From: Catalinimonas alkaloidigena
GTDB lineage: Bacteria > Bacteroidota > Bacteroidia > Cytophagales > Cyclobacteriaceae
Assembly: GCF_029504655.1 (NCBI RefSeq)
Contig: NZ_JAQFIL010000001.1
Span: 1,307,001-1,371,000 of the forward strand
DNA length: 64,000 nucleotides
Reading direction: 5' to 3'
Below, piece by piece: positions 43,894 through 53,053 of this stretch. Position 1 is the first letter of the stretch, and each line of letters begins with the position of its first letter. Under the pieces are notes generated by a model, which did no database searches, was not told where the DNA came from, and saw only the letters and a program-made list of their open reading frames with translations. The translations under genes and the position numbers were made by a program.

Positions 43894-45399
43894 TCACTTC
43901 TTCTGCAAAGCTACAGCTTCATCATCCCGGCCTTCCTGATCCATGAGGTCGCGGTAGACCTGATACCTTTTAAAGATTTCATTCACGTAATTATACGGTT
44001 CTTCGCCCCGGCAGTAGCCATGCTTCACCACCGGGTCAGAATAATATTCTTTCTGTGCTTTGAGCAGAATATATTCATCCACATTGCCTGTCCATACATT
44101 CGGATCTTTGTCATGTTTTTTCGCCAATGCCCGGGCATCACTGATATGGCCGGGGCCGGCATTATAGGTAGCCAGCACAAACTTGATTCGCTCCAAAGAG
44201 TCTGGCACATCTGAGTACATTGAGGAGAGCTTTTCCAGATACTTGACACCAGCTTCAATGGATTCATCAGCCTTGTAAAGATTATAGTCCCCCAGCTCCC
44301 GGGCAGTAGCAGGCATCAGTTGCATCAACCCAATTGCCCCAGCCCATGACTCAGTTTCAGGGTCAAAATGTGATTCCTGATAGATTTGCGAAGCCAGTAG
44401 CTTCCAATCCCAGCCCAGTTGCTCAGCGGCCTGTTGTATTTCATTATCGTATTCAGATATTTTTCCTCCTGTGAGTGAGAAGTAGTCACTGCTTACCCGG
44501 GTACGGAAGCGTTTCTGGTTCTTGTAGTATTTATTATAGATTACATAGAAGTCGGTACCTTTTTTCTCCTCTTCCAGCCAGGCATTGATGGCTGCTTTCA
44601 GCTTGGGAGAAGTCTTACGGACCATCCAGGCCTGCCGTTGGGGAAAACTTAGCGCGGTTTCTACATCCAGGTCCCGGTAATAGGTCTGGTTTATTTTGGC
44701 AATATCCTCATCAGCTACGGTATAGTCAATCTCCCCTTCAGCTACTTTTTTAATGATTTCGCTGGTTTCCAGCTTACCATCCATAGGTTCTACCTGAATA
44801 TCACCCCCCATTTCCTGAGAGAGGTTAATGAGCCGGCGGTAATAGGAGGTATTCTTCCTGACATAAACAGGCTTGCCGATTAAGTCTAAGGGGTCGCGGA
44901 TAATCTGTTGCTCAATTTCATGCAACTTCATTTTCCGCCACCCTTGTGGTTTGCGTTGTACCAGCACCTGACGGGTTACTGAATAATAGTTAGTGAAATC
45001 AACATGTTTTTTACGGGATTTGGTAATACTAAGGCTATGGGCGACAAGGTCCCCCTCCCCGGAATTCAGCATTTCAATAAAGTTGTCCAGGTTATAAGCA
45101 ATCTTTATTTCCAGTTCAAGCTCAAGGTAGGCTGCCAATCTTTCCAGCAGTTCATACTCATAACCCATAGGCTGTCCGCGGTAAATAAAATAGCTGGTAG
45201 GACTATAACTGGAAATAGCAATCAGTTTGCCTCTTTCTCTGATCTCTTCAAGGTCAAAATCAACAGGTTCACTGTAGGTGATGTTATCCTCTGCTTCTTC
45301 ACTATTGATGTCTTCAGCATCCTGAAGGGAAGTGGTACAAGAAAAAAGTGATACTAGCAGGAATAGCGTAGCGTACTGCCATATTTTATGGGGGCTCAT
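43894..45399 (-). CDS. MltF-like lytic transglycosylase
   Basis: From the ATG at 45399 the protein has 501 residues with a lipoprotein signal ending in LFSC. The first part (about 40-290) is a periplasmic solute-binding-type domain (GKLIAISSYSPTSYFIYRG, YTVADEDIAKINQTYY), the second an SLT goose-lysozyme-like domain with the catalytic Glu in YQESHFDPETESWAGAIG and LMQLMPATARELG. This is the MltF order. It cuts peptidoglycan by forming anhydro-muramic ends. A longer form starting at 45429 is possible. It is monocistronic. Confidence 0.93.
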   Translation of the reverse strand: MSPHKIWQYATLFLLVSLFSCTTSLQDAEDINSEEAEDNITYSEPVDFDLEEIRERGKLIAISSYSPTSYFIYRGQPMGYEYELLERLAAYLELELEIKIAYNLDNFIEMLNSGEGDLVAHSLSITKSRKKHVDFTNYYSVTRQVLVQRKPQGWRKMKLHEIEQQIIRDPLDLIGKPVYVRKNTSYYRRLINLSQEMGGDIQVEPMDGKLETSEIIKKVAEGEIDYTVADEDIAKINQTYYRDLDVETALSFPQRQAWMVRKTSPKLKAAINAWLEEEKKGTDFYVIYNKYYKNQKRFRTRVSSDYFSLTGGKISEYDNEIQQAAEQLGWDWKLLASQIYQESHFDPETESWAGAIGLMQLMPATARELGDYNLYKADESIEAGVKYLEKLSSMYSDVPDSLERIKFVLATYNAGPGHISDARALAKKHDKDPNVWTGNVDEYILLKAQKEYYSDPVVKHGYCRGEEPYNYVNEIFKRYQVYRDLMDQEGRDDEAVALQKK

Positions 45400-45479
45400 A
45401 TGCCATAGTTTAGGTGAATCATAGGGCAAGAAAAGAGCTTTCTTTTCTCACGCAACCACCTGAATATAGCTAAATGAGG

Positions 45480-45507
45480 GCTCAAAAGCTAATACAAGCT
45501 TTTGAGC
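45480..45507 (-). terminator. 11-bp hairpin at the end of the exchanger gene
   Basis: GCTCAAAAGCT and AGCTTTTGAGC pair perfectly around a 6-base loop, reaching into the stop codon of the minus-strand exchanger gene. There is no T-run; probably a terminator or RNA-end stabiliser. Confidence 0.6.
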
Positions 45508-46463
45508 TAACGGGTCTGTACTACCCAGTAAATATATGAGCTGTAGATGAGCAGGAGTAGCAGTCCTTCCAGGCGGGTAATCCTGCGCTTGAAATGCATC
45601 ATTGGAAAAATGATGACAGTTATGCCCAGCATCCATAGCATGTCTTCACTGACTATGGTTTCATTGACATCAATAGGTTGTATTACGCTGGTGATGCCCA
45701 ATATAGACAGGATGTTGAAGATGTTTGACCCTAATAAGTTACCTATCGCGATATCGGTAGCCTTTCTGAAAGCAGCGACAGTGGCAGTGACTAGCTCAGG
45801 CAGGCTGGTCCCTAGTGCCAAAACAGTAACGCCAATCACGCGTTCACTCACACCAAATGAAATAGCAAGAGATTTGGCACCATCTACAAACCAGTCAGAA
45901 CCAAATGCAAGTCCCAGTGTGCCTAAAATGATGAAAGCTACATCTAACCAAACATTCTTAGAAGGTTTTTCGGGCAGGTCAGCTTCTTCCAGTATCTCCG
46001 CTCCTTTGTGGTTTTCCCTCCTTGATTTAATAATAATCAGCGTGGTATAAATAGTAAGGCAGAGGACAAATATTGTACCTTCAATAGCAGAGATCAGATA
46101 ATCATGTATAAGGAAATAAAGGAACAATGAACTACCGATGGTCATGGGCCAGTCAATCTTGATGCTATCTCGATGAACAGGAACGGGGAAGATAAGTGCA
46201 GTGCAGCCCAATACCAATGCCAGGTTACAGATATTAGAACCTACTACATTACCCATTGCCAGGTCAGGGCTTCCTTCCAGTGCGGACTGTACACTAATAA
46301 ACAGTTCGGGGGCAGAGGTACCAAAGGCTACGATGGTGAGCCCCACCACTAGCGGAGAAATTTTTACCCTTAAAGCAACGCTGGAAGCACCTCTTACCAA
46401 AAGTTCTCCGCCGACAACCAAAACAATCAGCCCAACAGCTAATAAGAAAAAAGAATAAAGCAT
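45507..46463 (-). CDS. Sodium/calcium exchanger (CaCA family)
   Basis: The ATG at 46463 gives 318 residues and begins directly with the first membrane helix (MLYSFFLLAVGLIVLVVGGE); an ATG 26 codons upstream would overlap the neighbouring upp gene and is unlikely. Two alpha repeats are clear: VGLTIVAFGTSAPELFISV with DLAMGNVVGSNICN, and VIGVTVLALGTSLPELVTA with DIAIGNLLGSNIFN. Each carries the acidic residue that binds Ca2+. It should expel Ca2+ in exchange for Na+ or H+. It lies 10 bases after upp and shares its transcript. Confidence 0.94.
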   Translation of the reverse strand: MLYSFFLLAVGLIVLVVGGELLVRGASSVALRVKISPLVVGLTIVAFGTSAPELFISVQSALEGSPDLAMGNVVGSNICNLALVLGCTALIFPVPVHRDSIKIDWPMTIGSSLFLYFLIHDYLISAIEGTIFVLCLTIYTTLIIIKSRRENHKGAEILEEADLPEKPSKNVWLDVAFIILGTLGLAFGSDWFVDGAKSLAISFGVSERVIGVTVLALGTSLPELVTATVAAFRKATDIAIGNLLGSNIFNILSILGITSVIQPIDVNETIVSEDMLWMLGITVIIFPMMHFKRRITRLEGLLLLLIYSSYIYWVVQTR

Positions 46464-46473
46464 GTAAGCTTGA

Positions 46474-47133
46474 TTAAAGTTTAGGACCGAAAGAAAGATC
46501 GCCTGCATCGCCCAGTCCCGGAACAATGAAGGCCATGTCATTTAGTTTTTGATCTATAGCCCCGGTCCAGATAGAAAAAGGGATTTTAAGGTTTTGGCGT
46601 AAGTAGTCTATACCTTCAGGACTGGCTATGGCTGATACAATGTGCAAATGCTTGGGCTGAGCTTGATCCCCAAGCTGCTTACTTACTTCAGTGATAGTAC
46701 TTCCGCTGGCAAGCATGGGATCAATCACGATTACATCTTTCTGGTGTATATTGGGCATCGTAAAATATTTAAGAGCGATCTCAAAACTATGATCGTCATG
46801 ATGATCACGAAAAGCTCCCACAAAGCCACTGTCAGCCTGATCAAAATAGTTGAGCACTCCCTGGTGAAGCGGTAATCCGGCTCTCAGGATCGTGATCAGA
46901 ATTGGTTGTTCCTCCAAAAGATTTATATCAGTGGTATCCAGTGGAGTTTGAATGCTCTGTTTTTGATAGTGTAGCGTCTTAGATAATTCATAAGCAAGTA
47001 GCTCACCTATCCTTTCCAGATTCCTTCGGAAACGCAGCCTATCATCCTGAAATCCGGTTTGCCTTACCTCAGATAAAAAATGATTCGCTAGACTATTAAC
47101 CGCGTTTAACTCAAAAAGAGTAGTTTCTTGCAT
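46474..47133 (-). CDS. upp: Uracil phosphoribosyltransferase
   Basis: The 219-residue protein has the PRPP-binding block VIVIDPMLASGSTITEV (about 135-151), an early RFRRNLERIGELLAYEL segment with the substrate ILRAGLPLHQG and a C-terminal uracil-binding FIVPGLGDAGD (about 202-212). It makes UMP from uracil and PRPP. The sequence is divergent from enterobacterial Upp but the blocks are in the right places. It leads a two-gene unit with the Na+/Ca2+ exchanger. Confidence 0.94.
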   Translation of the reverse strand: MQETTLFELNAVNSLANHFLSEVRQTGFQDDRLRFRRNLERIGELLAYELSKTLHYQKQSIQTPLDTTDINLLEEQPILITILRAGLPLHQGVLNYFDQADSGFVGAFRDHHDDHSFEIALKYFTMPNIHQKDVIVIDPMLASGSTITEVSKQLGDQAQPKHLHIVSAIASPEGIDYLRQNLKIPFSIWTGAIDQKLNDMAFIVPGLGDAGDLSFGPKL

Positions 47134-47426
47134 AATTCAAGACTTTATGAAAGGGGGCAAATATAGCGCTTTTTAGAAAAGCATTAAAACATCTTGCTTG
47201 TAGTATTTGTATTATTAACAGTGAAATTAACATATATATATACTGCTAAACTATTGCTATTCATTCAAAAGTTTTGCAAATAGCGGCAATTAAAAAAATA
47301 GCTGTTTTTATCCTGAAAGCCTGTTTTTTTGTAAATTATCTTGTCAACATATCACTACGTTTCCCGTAAGATTGAATCAGTGCATTACAATAATGACTTT
47401 TGAGTGAGCAAAAGACTAAGGATTGA

Positions 47427-49421
47427 ATGAGTTACATACAGTTTGATAAAAAACAATTGGTAAACCTCGCTTACTCCCTGAGTAAGGAGGTAGTACGTTC
47501 AAATAGATCAGGCGCATATGCATCAACTACTATAAGTGGTTGTAATACCCGCAGATATCATGGCCTGCTAGTTGCCCCCCAACAGAAAATTTCCGGAGTA
47601 CATGTTATCATCTCAACCTTGGATGAAACAGTAGTATGCGGTAATGCTAGTTTTGACCTGGGAGTACATAAATACCCTGAAGTATATAGCCCCAAAGGGT
47701 ATAAATACTTGCGAGACTTTGTTGCCCAACCTATACCCAAATCTACTTTCCGATTGGGCGAGGTTGTGCTTACCAAAGAGAAACTTCTGGTTGAACATGA
47801 AAACCGTTCGCTGGTACGATACGTGTTGGAAGAAGCCAAAGAACCGGTAAAACTAAGGCTGCGACCTTTTCTGGCCTTCAGAAATGTTCATAAACTGGCC
47901 AGTGCTAATGATGAAATTAATCAGGCCTATGAACATATTGCCCAAGGCATCAAATTATGTCTATACGATGGTTATGATGACCTGTATATGCAAACTTCAA
48001 AGGAGCCGGAGTTTGTAGCTAAGCCGGATTGGTACTATTCGGTAGAATATATAGAAGACATGGAGATGGGTATGGAATTCCAGGAAGACCTTTATGTTCC
48101 CGGTTATTTCGAGGTGACAATGCAAAAAGGAGAAACGGTGATCTTTACCGGCGGTCCTGACGAAGTGAAAACTGCCAATCTCCTTCGCATGTTCAATACT
48201 CAGACACGTAAAAGAACAGAAAGAAATTCTTTTGAAAACTGTCTGAAGGTGGCTGCAGCGCAATTTATTCTCACGAGTAAAGGGAAAGGAAAATCCAGAA
48301 AGAATGACCGTACCGATGTGATCGCAAGCTACCAGCTTTATCGCAGAGGAGGAAGGGATGCTTTCATCGCAATACCGGGTTTGACTGTTTCTGATGATGA
48401 TAATAAAGCATTTAAGGCGCTCCTGGATACCATGCTGAAAGATCGTAAGGGCCCTTTCTTTCCCTTCTGGGAAGATACAGATTCGGAGGCTACGTATGAG
48501 GCTATGGATGCACCACTGTGGTTTTTCTGGGCCCTGCAACAGTATGTGAAACGTACTGGTGATCGTGCTGGGGTGTGGAAAGCTTACGGTAAAGATATGC
48601 GGGAAATATTGGAAGCTTACCGGGATGGTACTGATTTTAATATCAAGATGCAGTCTAATGGGCTGATTAGTGGGGGAGTAGCAGGCAAAGCACTTACCTG
48701 GATGAATGCGTTTTCTGGTAAAAAAGCAGTCACTCCACGTATCGGTATGCCCGTTGAGATCAACGCCTTGTGGTATAATGCCGTTGCTTTTACCCTTGAC
48801 ATTGCCGGTCCTCGCTCTACCGAAGGCAAAAAAGTGATTGCTGAATGGACAGGAGTACCTGAGAAGATCAAAGGATCCTTTGTAGAGACATTCTGGGATG
48901 AAAAAAAGGGATACCTAGCCGATGTAGTGAACGGAAAGGAAAAAGACTGGTCAATAAGGCCTAACCAGGTATTGGCGCTCTCATTGCCTTTTTCTGCTCT
49001 TTCTGAAGAGATGAAAGGCAGTGTTTTGAAAAAGATAGAGAGCGAACTGCTGACTCCTCGTGGTTTAAGAAGCCTTTCTATCAATGACAAACAATATCAG
49101 GGTAAGTTCTTTGGTGACTTGGAGCAGCGTAACAAAGCTTATCATCAGGGTATGGCATGGCCCTGGCTGGCTGGCCATTATGTAGAAGCACTCTTAGAAC
49201 ATAAAGGAAGAAAAGCTCTGCCCCAGGCTTATGAATTATACCAGGGATTTGAAAGTGTGATGCGTGAACATGGCTTAAGTACCATATCCGAGATTTATGA
49301 AGGCGAAGAACCTTATAAAGCCTGCGGTGCTGTATCCCAGGCCTGGAATGTGGCTGAGTTGATTCGTATGGACAAAATCATAAAGGATTTTGATGAAGTC
49401 ACACAGCCACTCACCATCTGA
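47427..49421 (+). CDS. Glycogen debranching enzyme
   Basis: The 664-residue protein opens with SGAYASTTISGCNTRRYHGLLVA (about 28-50), the N-terminal block of archaeal/bacterial-type amylo-alpha-1,6-glucosidase (GDE). The C-terminal (alpha/alpha)6 domain has FFPFWEDTDSEATYEAMDAPLWFF, RIGMPVEINALWYNA and the DLEQRNKAYHQGMAWPWL block with likely catalytic acids. It removes alpha-1,6 branches from glycogen. An alpha-glucan phosphorylase gene follows on the same strand, but an intrinsic terminator separates them. Confidence 0.93.
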   Translation: MSYIQFDKKQLVNLAYSLSKEVVRSNRSGAYASTTISGCNTRRYHGLLVAPQQKISGVHVIISTLDETVVCGNASFDLGVHKYPEVYSPKGYKYLRDFVAQPIPKSTFRLGEVVLTKEKLLVEHENRSLVRYVLEEAKEPVKLRLRPFLAFRNVHKLASANDEINQAYEHIAQGIKLCLYDGYDDLYMQTSKEPEFVAKPDWYYSVEYIEDMEMGMEFQEDLYVPGYFEVTMQKGETVIFTGGPDEVKTANLLRMFNTQTRKRTERNSFENCLKVAAAQFILTSKGKGKSRKNDRTDVIASYQLYRRGGRDAFIAIPGLTVSDDDNKAFKALLDTMLKDRKGPFFPFWEDTDSEATYEAMDAPLWFFWALQQYVKRTGDRAGVWKAYGKDMREILEAYRDGTDFNIKMQSNGLISGGVAGKALTWMNAFSGKKAVTPRIGMPVEINALWYNAVAFTLDIAGPRSTEGKKVIAEWTGVPEKIKGSFVETFWDEKKGYLADVVNGKEKDWSIRPNQVLALSLPFSALSEEMKGSVLKKIESELLTPRGLRSLSINDKQYQGKFFGDLEQRNKAYHQGMAWPWLAGHYVEALLEHKGRKALPQAYELYQGFESVMREHGLSTISEIYEGEEPYKACGAVSQAWNVAELIRMDKIIKDFDEVTQPLTI

Positions 49422-49436
49422 TGATATTGAATTCTT

Positions 49437-49466
49437 AATCCCGTCTTTTTAGGCGGGATTTTTTTA
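49437..49466 (+). terminator. Intrinsic terminator after the debranching enzyme gene
   Basis: AATCCCG and CGGGATT pair perfectly around a 10-base loop and lead into a run of eight T, 16 bases after the stop codon. Confidence 0.9.
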
Positions 49467-49682
49467 TGCTTTTCCGTTGTTATTTTCTAATCCATCCAAT
49501 AAATGGTTTAGACCAGCCTCATAAGATGCGGTTCCCTTTTGCTTTAATAATTATATAAAAGTGTATACATCTGAAACAATATTTCCTGTCCTTTTTTGTA
49601 TTGTTACAAGAGAAAAGGTGCTGATATCCTAATCTTAACTTGATACGCATACCATTAGAAACAATAACCAAACTTTCCAAAC

Positions 49683-52262
49683 ATGATTGAAAATAATGCC
49701 CCCCAGTGGAAACGCTTGTATATTCAGTCAAAAGTACCGGCAGAATTAGAGCATCTAGAGGAATTGGCAAACAACCTATGGTGGTCGTGGAATCATGAAG
49801 CCATCAATCTTTTTGCTAATATTGATGAAAAGAAGTGGAAGGAAGTTGGATACAACCCCATAGCACTGTTAGATGTGCTGGATTATGATGCTTATCAGAG
49901 GCTTCTGGGTGATAAGGAATTTATGAAGAAGCTTGATGCTATATTTAGTCGCTTCAAAGGCTATATGAATACTCCTGCCAAGAAGCATCCGTCCATTGCG
50001 TATTTCTGTATGGAGTATGGATTACACGCTTCTTTCAAGCTTTATTCTGGTGGGCTAGGTGTGTTGGCAGGAGATTTTCTTAAGGAAGCTAGCGATGAAA
50101 ATGTGAACATGGTGGGTATAGGGCTGCTCTATCGTTATGGGTATTTTGGCCAAAAGCTGACTATCCATGGAGAGCAGGTAGCGCAATACGAACCCCAAAG
50201 GTTTACTTATCTGCCCATAGAACCTGTACGTGATCAGGCAGATGAATGGGTAAAAGTACAAGTTCAGCTACCGGGGAGAATACTCTCAGCTAAAATCTGG
50301 AAAGCAAATGTCGGACGTATTTCCCTGTATCTTCTGGATACTGATATTGAGGAAAATTCCGAAGAAGATAAGTTTATTACCCATCAACTTTATGGCGGGA
50401 ACCAGGAAAACCGCCTGAAACAAGAGATTTTACTGGGTTTAGGAGGTATTCGTCTGCTGGATAACTTGGAAATAAAGCCTGAAGTTTTTCACCTGAACGA
50501 AGGACATGCTGCTTTTATTGGCCTGGAAAGATTGAGAAAATATGTGCAGGAAGGACTTACCATAAATGATGCTACTGAGCTGATCCGCTCCTCTTCCTTA
50601 TTTACTACCCACACTCCGGTACCTGCCGGTCATGATGCTTTTCCTGAAGGTATGATGTGGCAGTATTTTAACGATTTTGCCAGTTCCATGAGTTTATCGT
50701 GGGAAAAATTTATTGCCTTAGGCCGTGTTAATCCCACGAATAAAGAAGAGGTGTTTTCCATGAGCAATCTGGCTTCCAAGCTTTCACAGGAGGTAAATGG
50801 TGTGAGTAAAATTCATGGTGATGTTTCCCGAAAAATGTTCCAGCCTCTCTATCCGGGCTTTGAGCCGGATGAACTGCATCTGGATTATGTAACCAACAGT
50901 GTACATTATTATACCTGGACTGCCGAGGCATGGCAGAAGCTTTATGCCAAAACCTTCGGGAAGAGCTTTGAAAAAAAACAGTCTGATGTAAAACTATGGG
51001 AAAAGATAAAGCAAGTGCCTGATGAAGAGATTATCAGGATCAAAAAGCACCAGAAAAGTATATTGATCAAGACGGTAAAACAACGTCTGGAAAAAAGCAT
51101 GCGCGCTCGTTACGAGAGTCCCAAAAAAATCGTGGAAACTCTAAACGCGTTTAATGAAAATACGTTGATCTTTGGTTTCGCCAGACGCTTTGCTACTTAT
51201 AAAAGAGCTACCCTACTTTTCAGAAATCCGGAACGTCTTGCAAAAATCGTGAATAATCCGAAAGCTCCGGTGCAGTTTATCTTTGCGGGTAAAGCACACC
51301 CGGCTGATAGAGGCGGGCAGGATCTTATCCGTCAGATCTATGAGATTTCTGAGCGTCCTGAATTCCTGGGCAAGATCATCTTTCTGGAGGATTATGACAT
51401 GGAAATTGCCCGTGCTTTGGTACAGGGAGTAGACGTATGGCTCAATACCCCTACACGGCCGTTGGAGGCTTCAGGTACCAGTGGAATGAAAGCTACCATG
51501 AATGGCGTCATCAATTTTAGTGTACTGGATGGATGGTGGGCTGAGGGATATCGTCCCGATGCCGGATGGGCTCTTCCTGAGATACGCACGTATGACAATC
51601 AGGATACCCAAAATGAGCTGGATGCTGAAACAATATACAGCATACTGGAAAATGAAATTATTGCTGAGTACTATCATAAATATGAAGCAGGCCTGTCAAC
51701 AACATGGATTGAACGTATGAAAAACGCGATCGCTTATATCGCTCCACAGTTCACCATGAAGCGGATGATGGACGACTACCATGAAAAGTTTTACAAGAAA
51801 CTTGCGGAAAGAAATAAGATGATGCATAAAAGTAATTACAAACATGCCAAAGAGCTGTCAGCATGGAAAGCAAAACTCCAGGGGAATTGGAAAGATATAC
51901 AGGTAGTGGAAAGAGATATTTACAACTTCGCCAATGCACCTTTACCCCTGGGCGAAGATATTAAGGCAAGCATTGTGTTGGATATCGGAGAGTTGTCTCT
52001 TGAAGATGTTTCAGTAGAAATGCTGATTGCCAGAAGGGAAGACAATCGTATCAATATTATCTCTAAATATGAGATGGAAAAGCATAAAGTGAAGAAAGCA
52101 GATCTTGCTGAAAACGGAAATGGAGTAAGTGGAAATTTAGTGAAGTATAGCTGTAGCAAACAGGTTACCTTTGCCGGGGTATATGAATACGGCTTCAGGG
52201 TATTTCCATCCAATACATTACTGGCGCATCGTCAGGATTTTAGCCTGATCAGCTGGATATAA
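49683..52262 (+). CDS. glgP: Alpha-glucan (glycogen) phosphorylase
   Basis: The 859-residue protein belongs to the alpha-glucan phosphorylase family (GT35). It begins with a DUF3417-like part (LEELANNLWWSWNHEA), continues with FCMEYGLHASFKLYSGGLGVLAGD and shows the PLP-lysine region EASGTSGMKATMNGVINFS (about 596-614) and the late DGWWAEGY block. PLP binds the lysine of the GMKA motif. It releases glucose-1-phosphate from glycogen or maltodextrin and works with the debranching enzyme encoded just upstream. The leader of 260 bases should contain its own promoter. A strong terminator follows. Confidence 0.95.
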   Translation: MIENNAPQWKRLYIQSKVPAELEHLEELANNLWWSWNHEAINLFANIDEKKWKEVGYNPIALLDVLDYDAYQRLLGDKEFMKKLDAIFSRFKGYMNTPAKKHPSIAYFCMEYGLHASFKLYSGGLGVLAGDFLKEASDENVNMVGIGLLYRYGYFGQKLTIHGEQVAQYEPQRFTYLPIEPVRDQADEWVKVQVQLPGRILSAKIWKANVGRISLYLLDTDIEENSEEDKFITHQLYGGNQENRLKQEILLGLGGIRLLDNLEIKPEVFHLNEGHAAFIGLERLRKYVQEGLTINDATELIRSSSLFTTHTPVPAGHDAFPEGMMWQYFNDFASSMSLSWEKFIALGRVNPTNKEEVFSMSNLASKLSQEVNGVSKIHGDVSRKMFQPLYPGFEPDELHLDYVTNSVHYYTWTAEAWQKLYAKTFGKSFEKKQSDVKLWEKIKQVPDEEIIRIKKHQKSILIKTVKQRLEKSMRARYESPKKIVETLNAFNENTLIFGFARRFATYKRATLLFRNPERLAKIVNNPKAPVQFIFAGKAHPADRGGQDLIRQIYEISERPEFLGKIIFLEDYDMEIARALVQGVDVWLNTPTRPLEASGTSGMKATMNGVINFSVLDGWWAEGYRPDAGWALPEIRTYDNQDTQNELDAETIYSILENEIIAEYYHKYEAGLSTTWIERMKNAIAYIAPQFTMKRMMDDYHEKFYKKLAERNKMMHKSNYKHAKELSAWKAKLQGNWKDIQVVERDIYNFANAPLPLGEDIKASIVLDIGELSLEDVSVEMLIARREDNRINIISKYEMEKHKVKKADLAENGNGVSGNLVKYSCSKQVTFAGVYEYGFRVFPSNTLLAHRQDFSLISWI

Positions 52263-52290
52263 GCTTTATCAGTAGCTGCGATCAAAAAAG

Positions 52291-52325
52291 AAAAAGCCGC
52301 ATTTTGTTAAAGAATGCGGCTTTTT
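52291..52325. terminator. Strong two-way intrinsic terminator
   Basis: AAAAAGCCGCATT and AATGCGGCTTTTT form a perfect 13-bp stem with a 9-base loop, with A and T runs on both sides, between the phosphorylase gene and the convergent barrel protein gene. Confidence 0.93.
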
Positions 52326-52350
52326 TTATATCCTCTTAATGTTAAAGTGA

Positions 52351-52950
52351 TTAAAAGTGAACGGCTACGCCTATAGTACCATAACCAAACGCTCCTCGTC
52401 CACCTTCAAAATAAGCACCGAATTTATCATTGAATTTGTATTTAAATCCTAATACCGGGCCAAAGACAAAGTCAGTGTCATTGGCATAATTATAACCACC
52501 AAATGCATCACCATCAAAGCTTTGGAATTCAAGTCCAACAATTAAAGTTACATAAAAGTCAAGTTTCTCCTCATCTAAATTAAGGTCTAAGGCCTCGTTT
52601 ACTAAAGGAACATAGTGAAAAGAACCTCTGGCACCCACAGAGAGGAAGCTCCAATTGTAATCATAATTATTGGACCAGTTGTAACCCCAGCTAGCATATC
52701 CGATGTAAGGGCCAACGCTGAAATTTTCATGAATGCCAAATTCAAGGGCAGCATTAATTGGTGGTACATTAACAGACCTTGCTCCTACAAAACCGTAGCC
52801 ATAGTATCCAAAACTAATCCCGGCAAGGAAGATTTTGTCACCTTCCTGGTAGGCAAGGCCATCATTGGTTTCTACCCTGACAGTATTCTGAGCCATAGCA
52901 GAAAAGCAGAATAAGGTAAATAAAGAGGTTAAAATGAATAGTTTTCTCAT
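52351..52950 (-). CDS. Outer membrane beta-barrel protein
   Basis: The 199-residue protein has a signal peptide (MRKLFILTSLFTLFCFSAMAQ) and a mature part of alternating aromatic and glycine residues in eight or so strands (FGYYGYGFVGA, GPYIGYASWGYNW, VFGPVLGFKYKF), ending in a Phe-terminated strand IGVAVHF, the pattern of a small outer membrane barrel of the OmpW/OmpA-like type. Substrate and role are unknown. It is preceded on the same strand, after a 38-bp palindrome, by the PKD lipoprotein gene. Confidence 0.8.
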   Translation of the reverse strand: MRKLFILTSLFTLFCFSAMAQNTVRVETNDGLAYQEGDKIFLAGISFGYYGYGFVGARSVNVPPINAALEFGIHENFSVGPYIGYASWGYNWSNNYDYNWSFLSVGARGSFHYVPLVNEALDLNLDEEKLDFYVTLIVGLEFQSFDGDAFGGYNYANDTDFVFGPVLGFKYKFNDKFGAYFEGGRGAFGYGTIGVAVHF

Positions 52951-53010
52951 AGTTATGTTTGGTTAATTCTATGGTGAAAGTTAATGATTTTCTTATGAAA
53001 TATCATCATT

Positions 53011-53048
53011 TCATTACACAGCAGCAAATATTTGCTGCTGTGTAATGA
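53011..53048. repeat. 38-bp perfect palindrome
   Basis: TCATTACACAGCAGCAAAT is followed immediately by its exact reverse complement, with no loop. It lies between the stop of the PKD lipoprotein gene (53054) and the barrel gene, both on the minus strand. As RNA it could fold into a long hairpin ending transcription, though no T-run follows; as DNA it could form a cruciform or bind a dimeric protein. Confidence 0.85.
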
Positions 53049-53053
53049 GCTAT

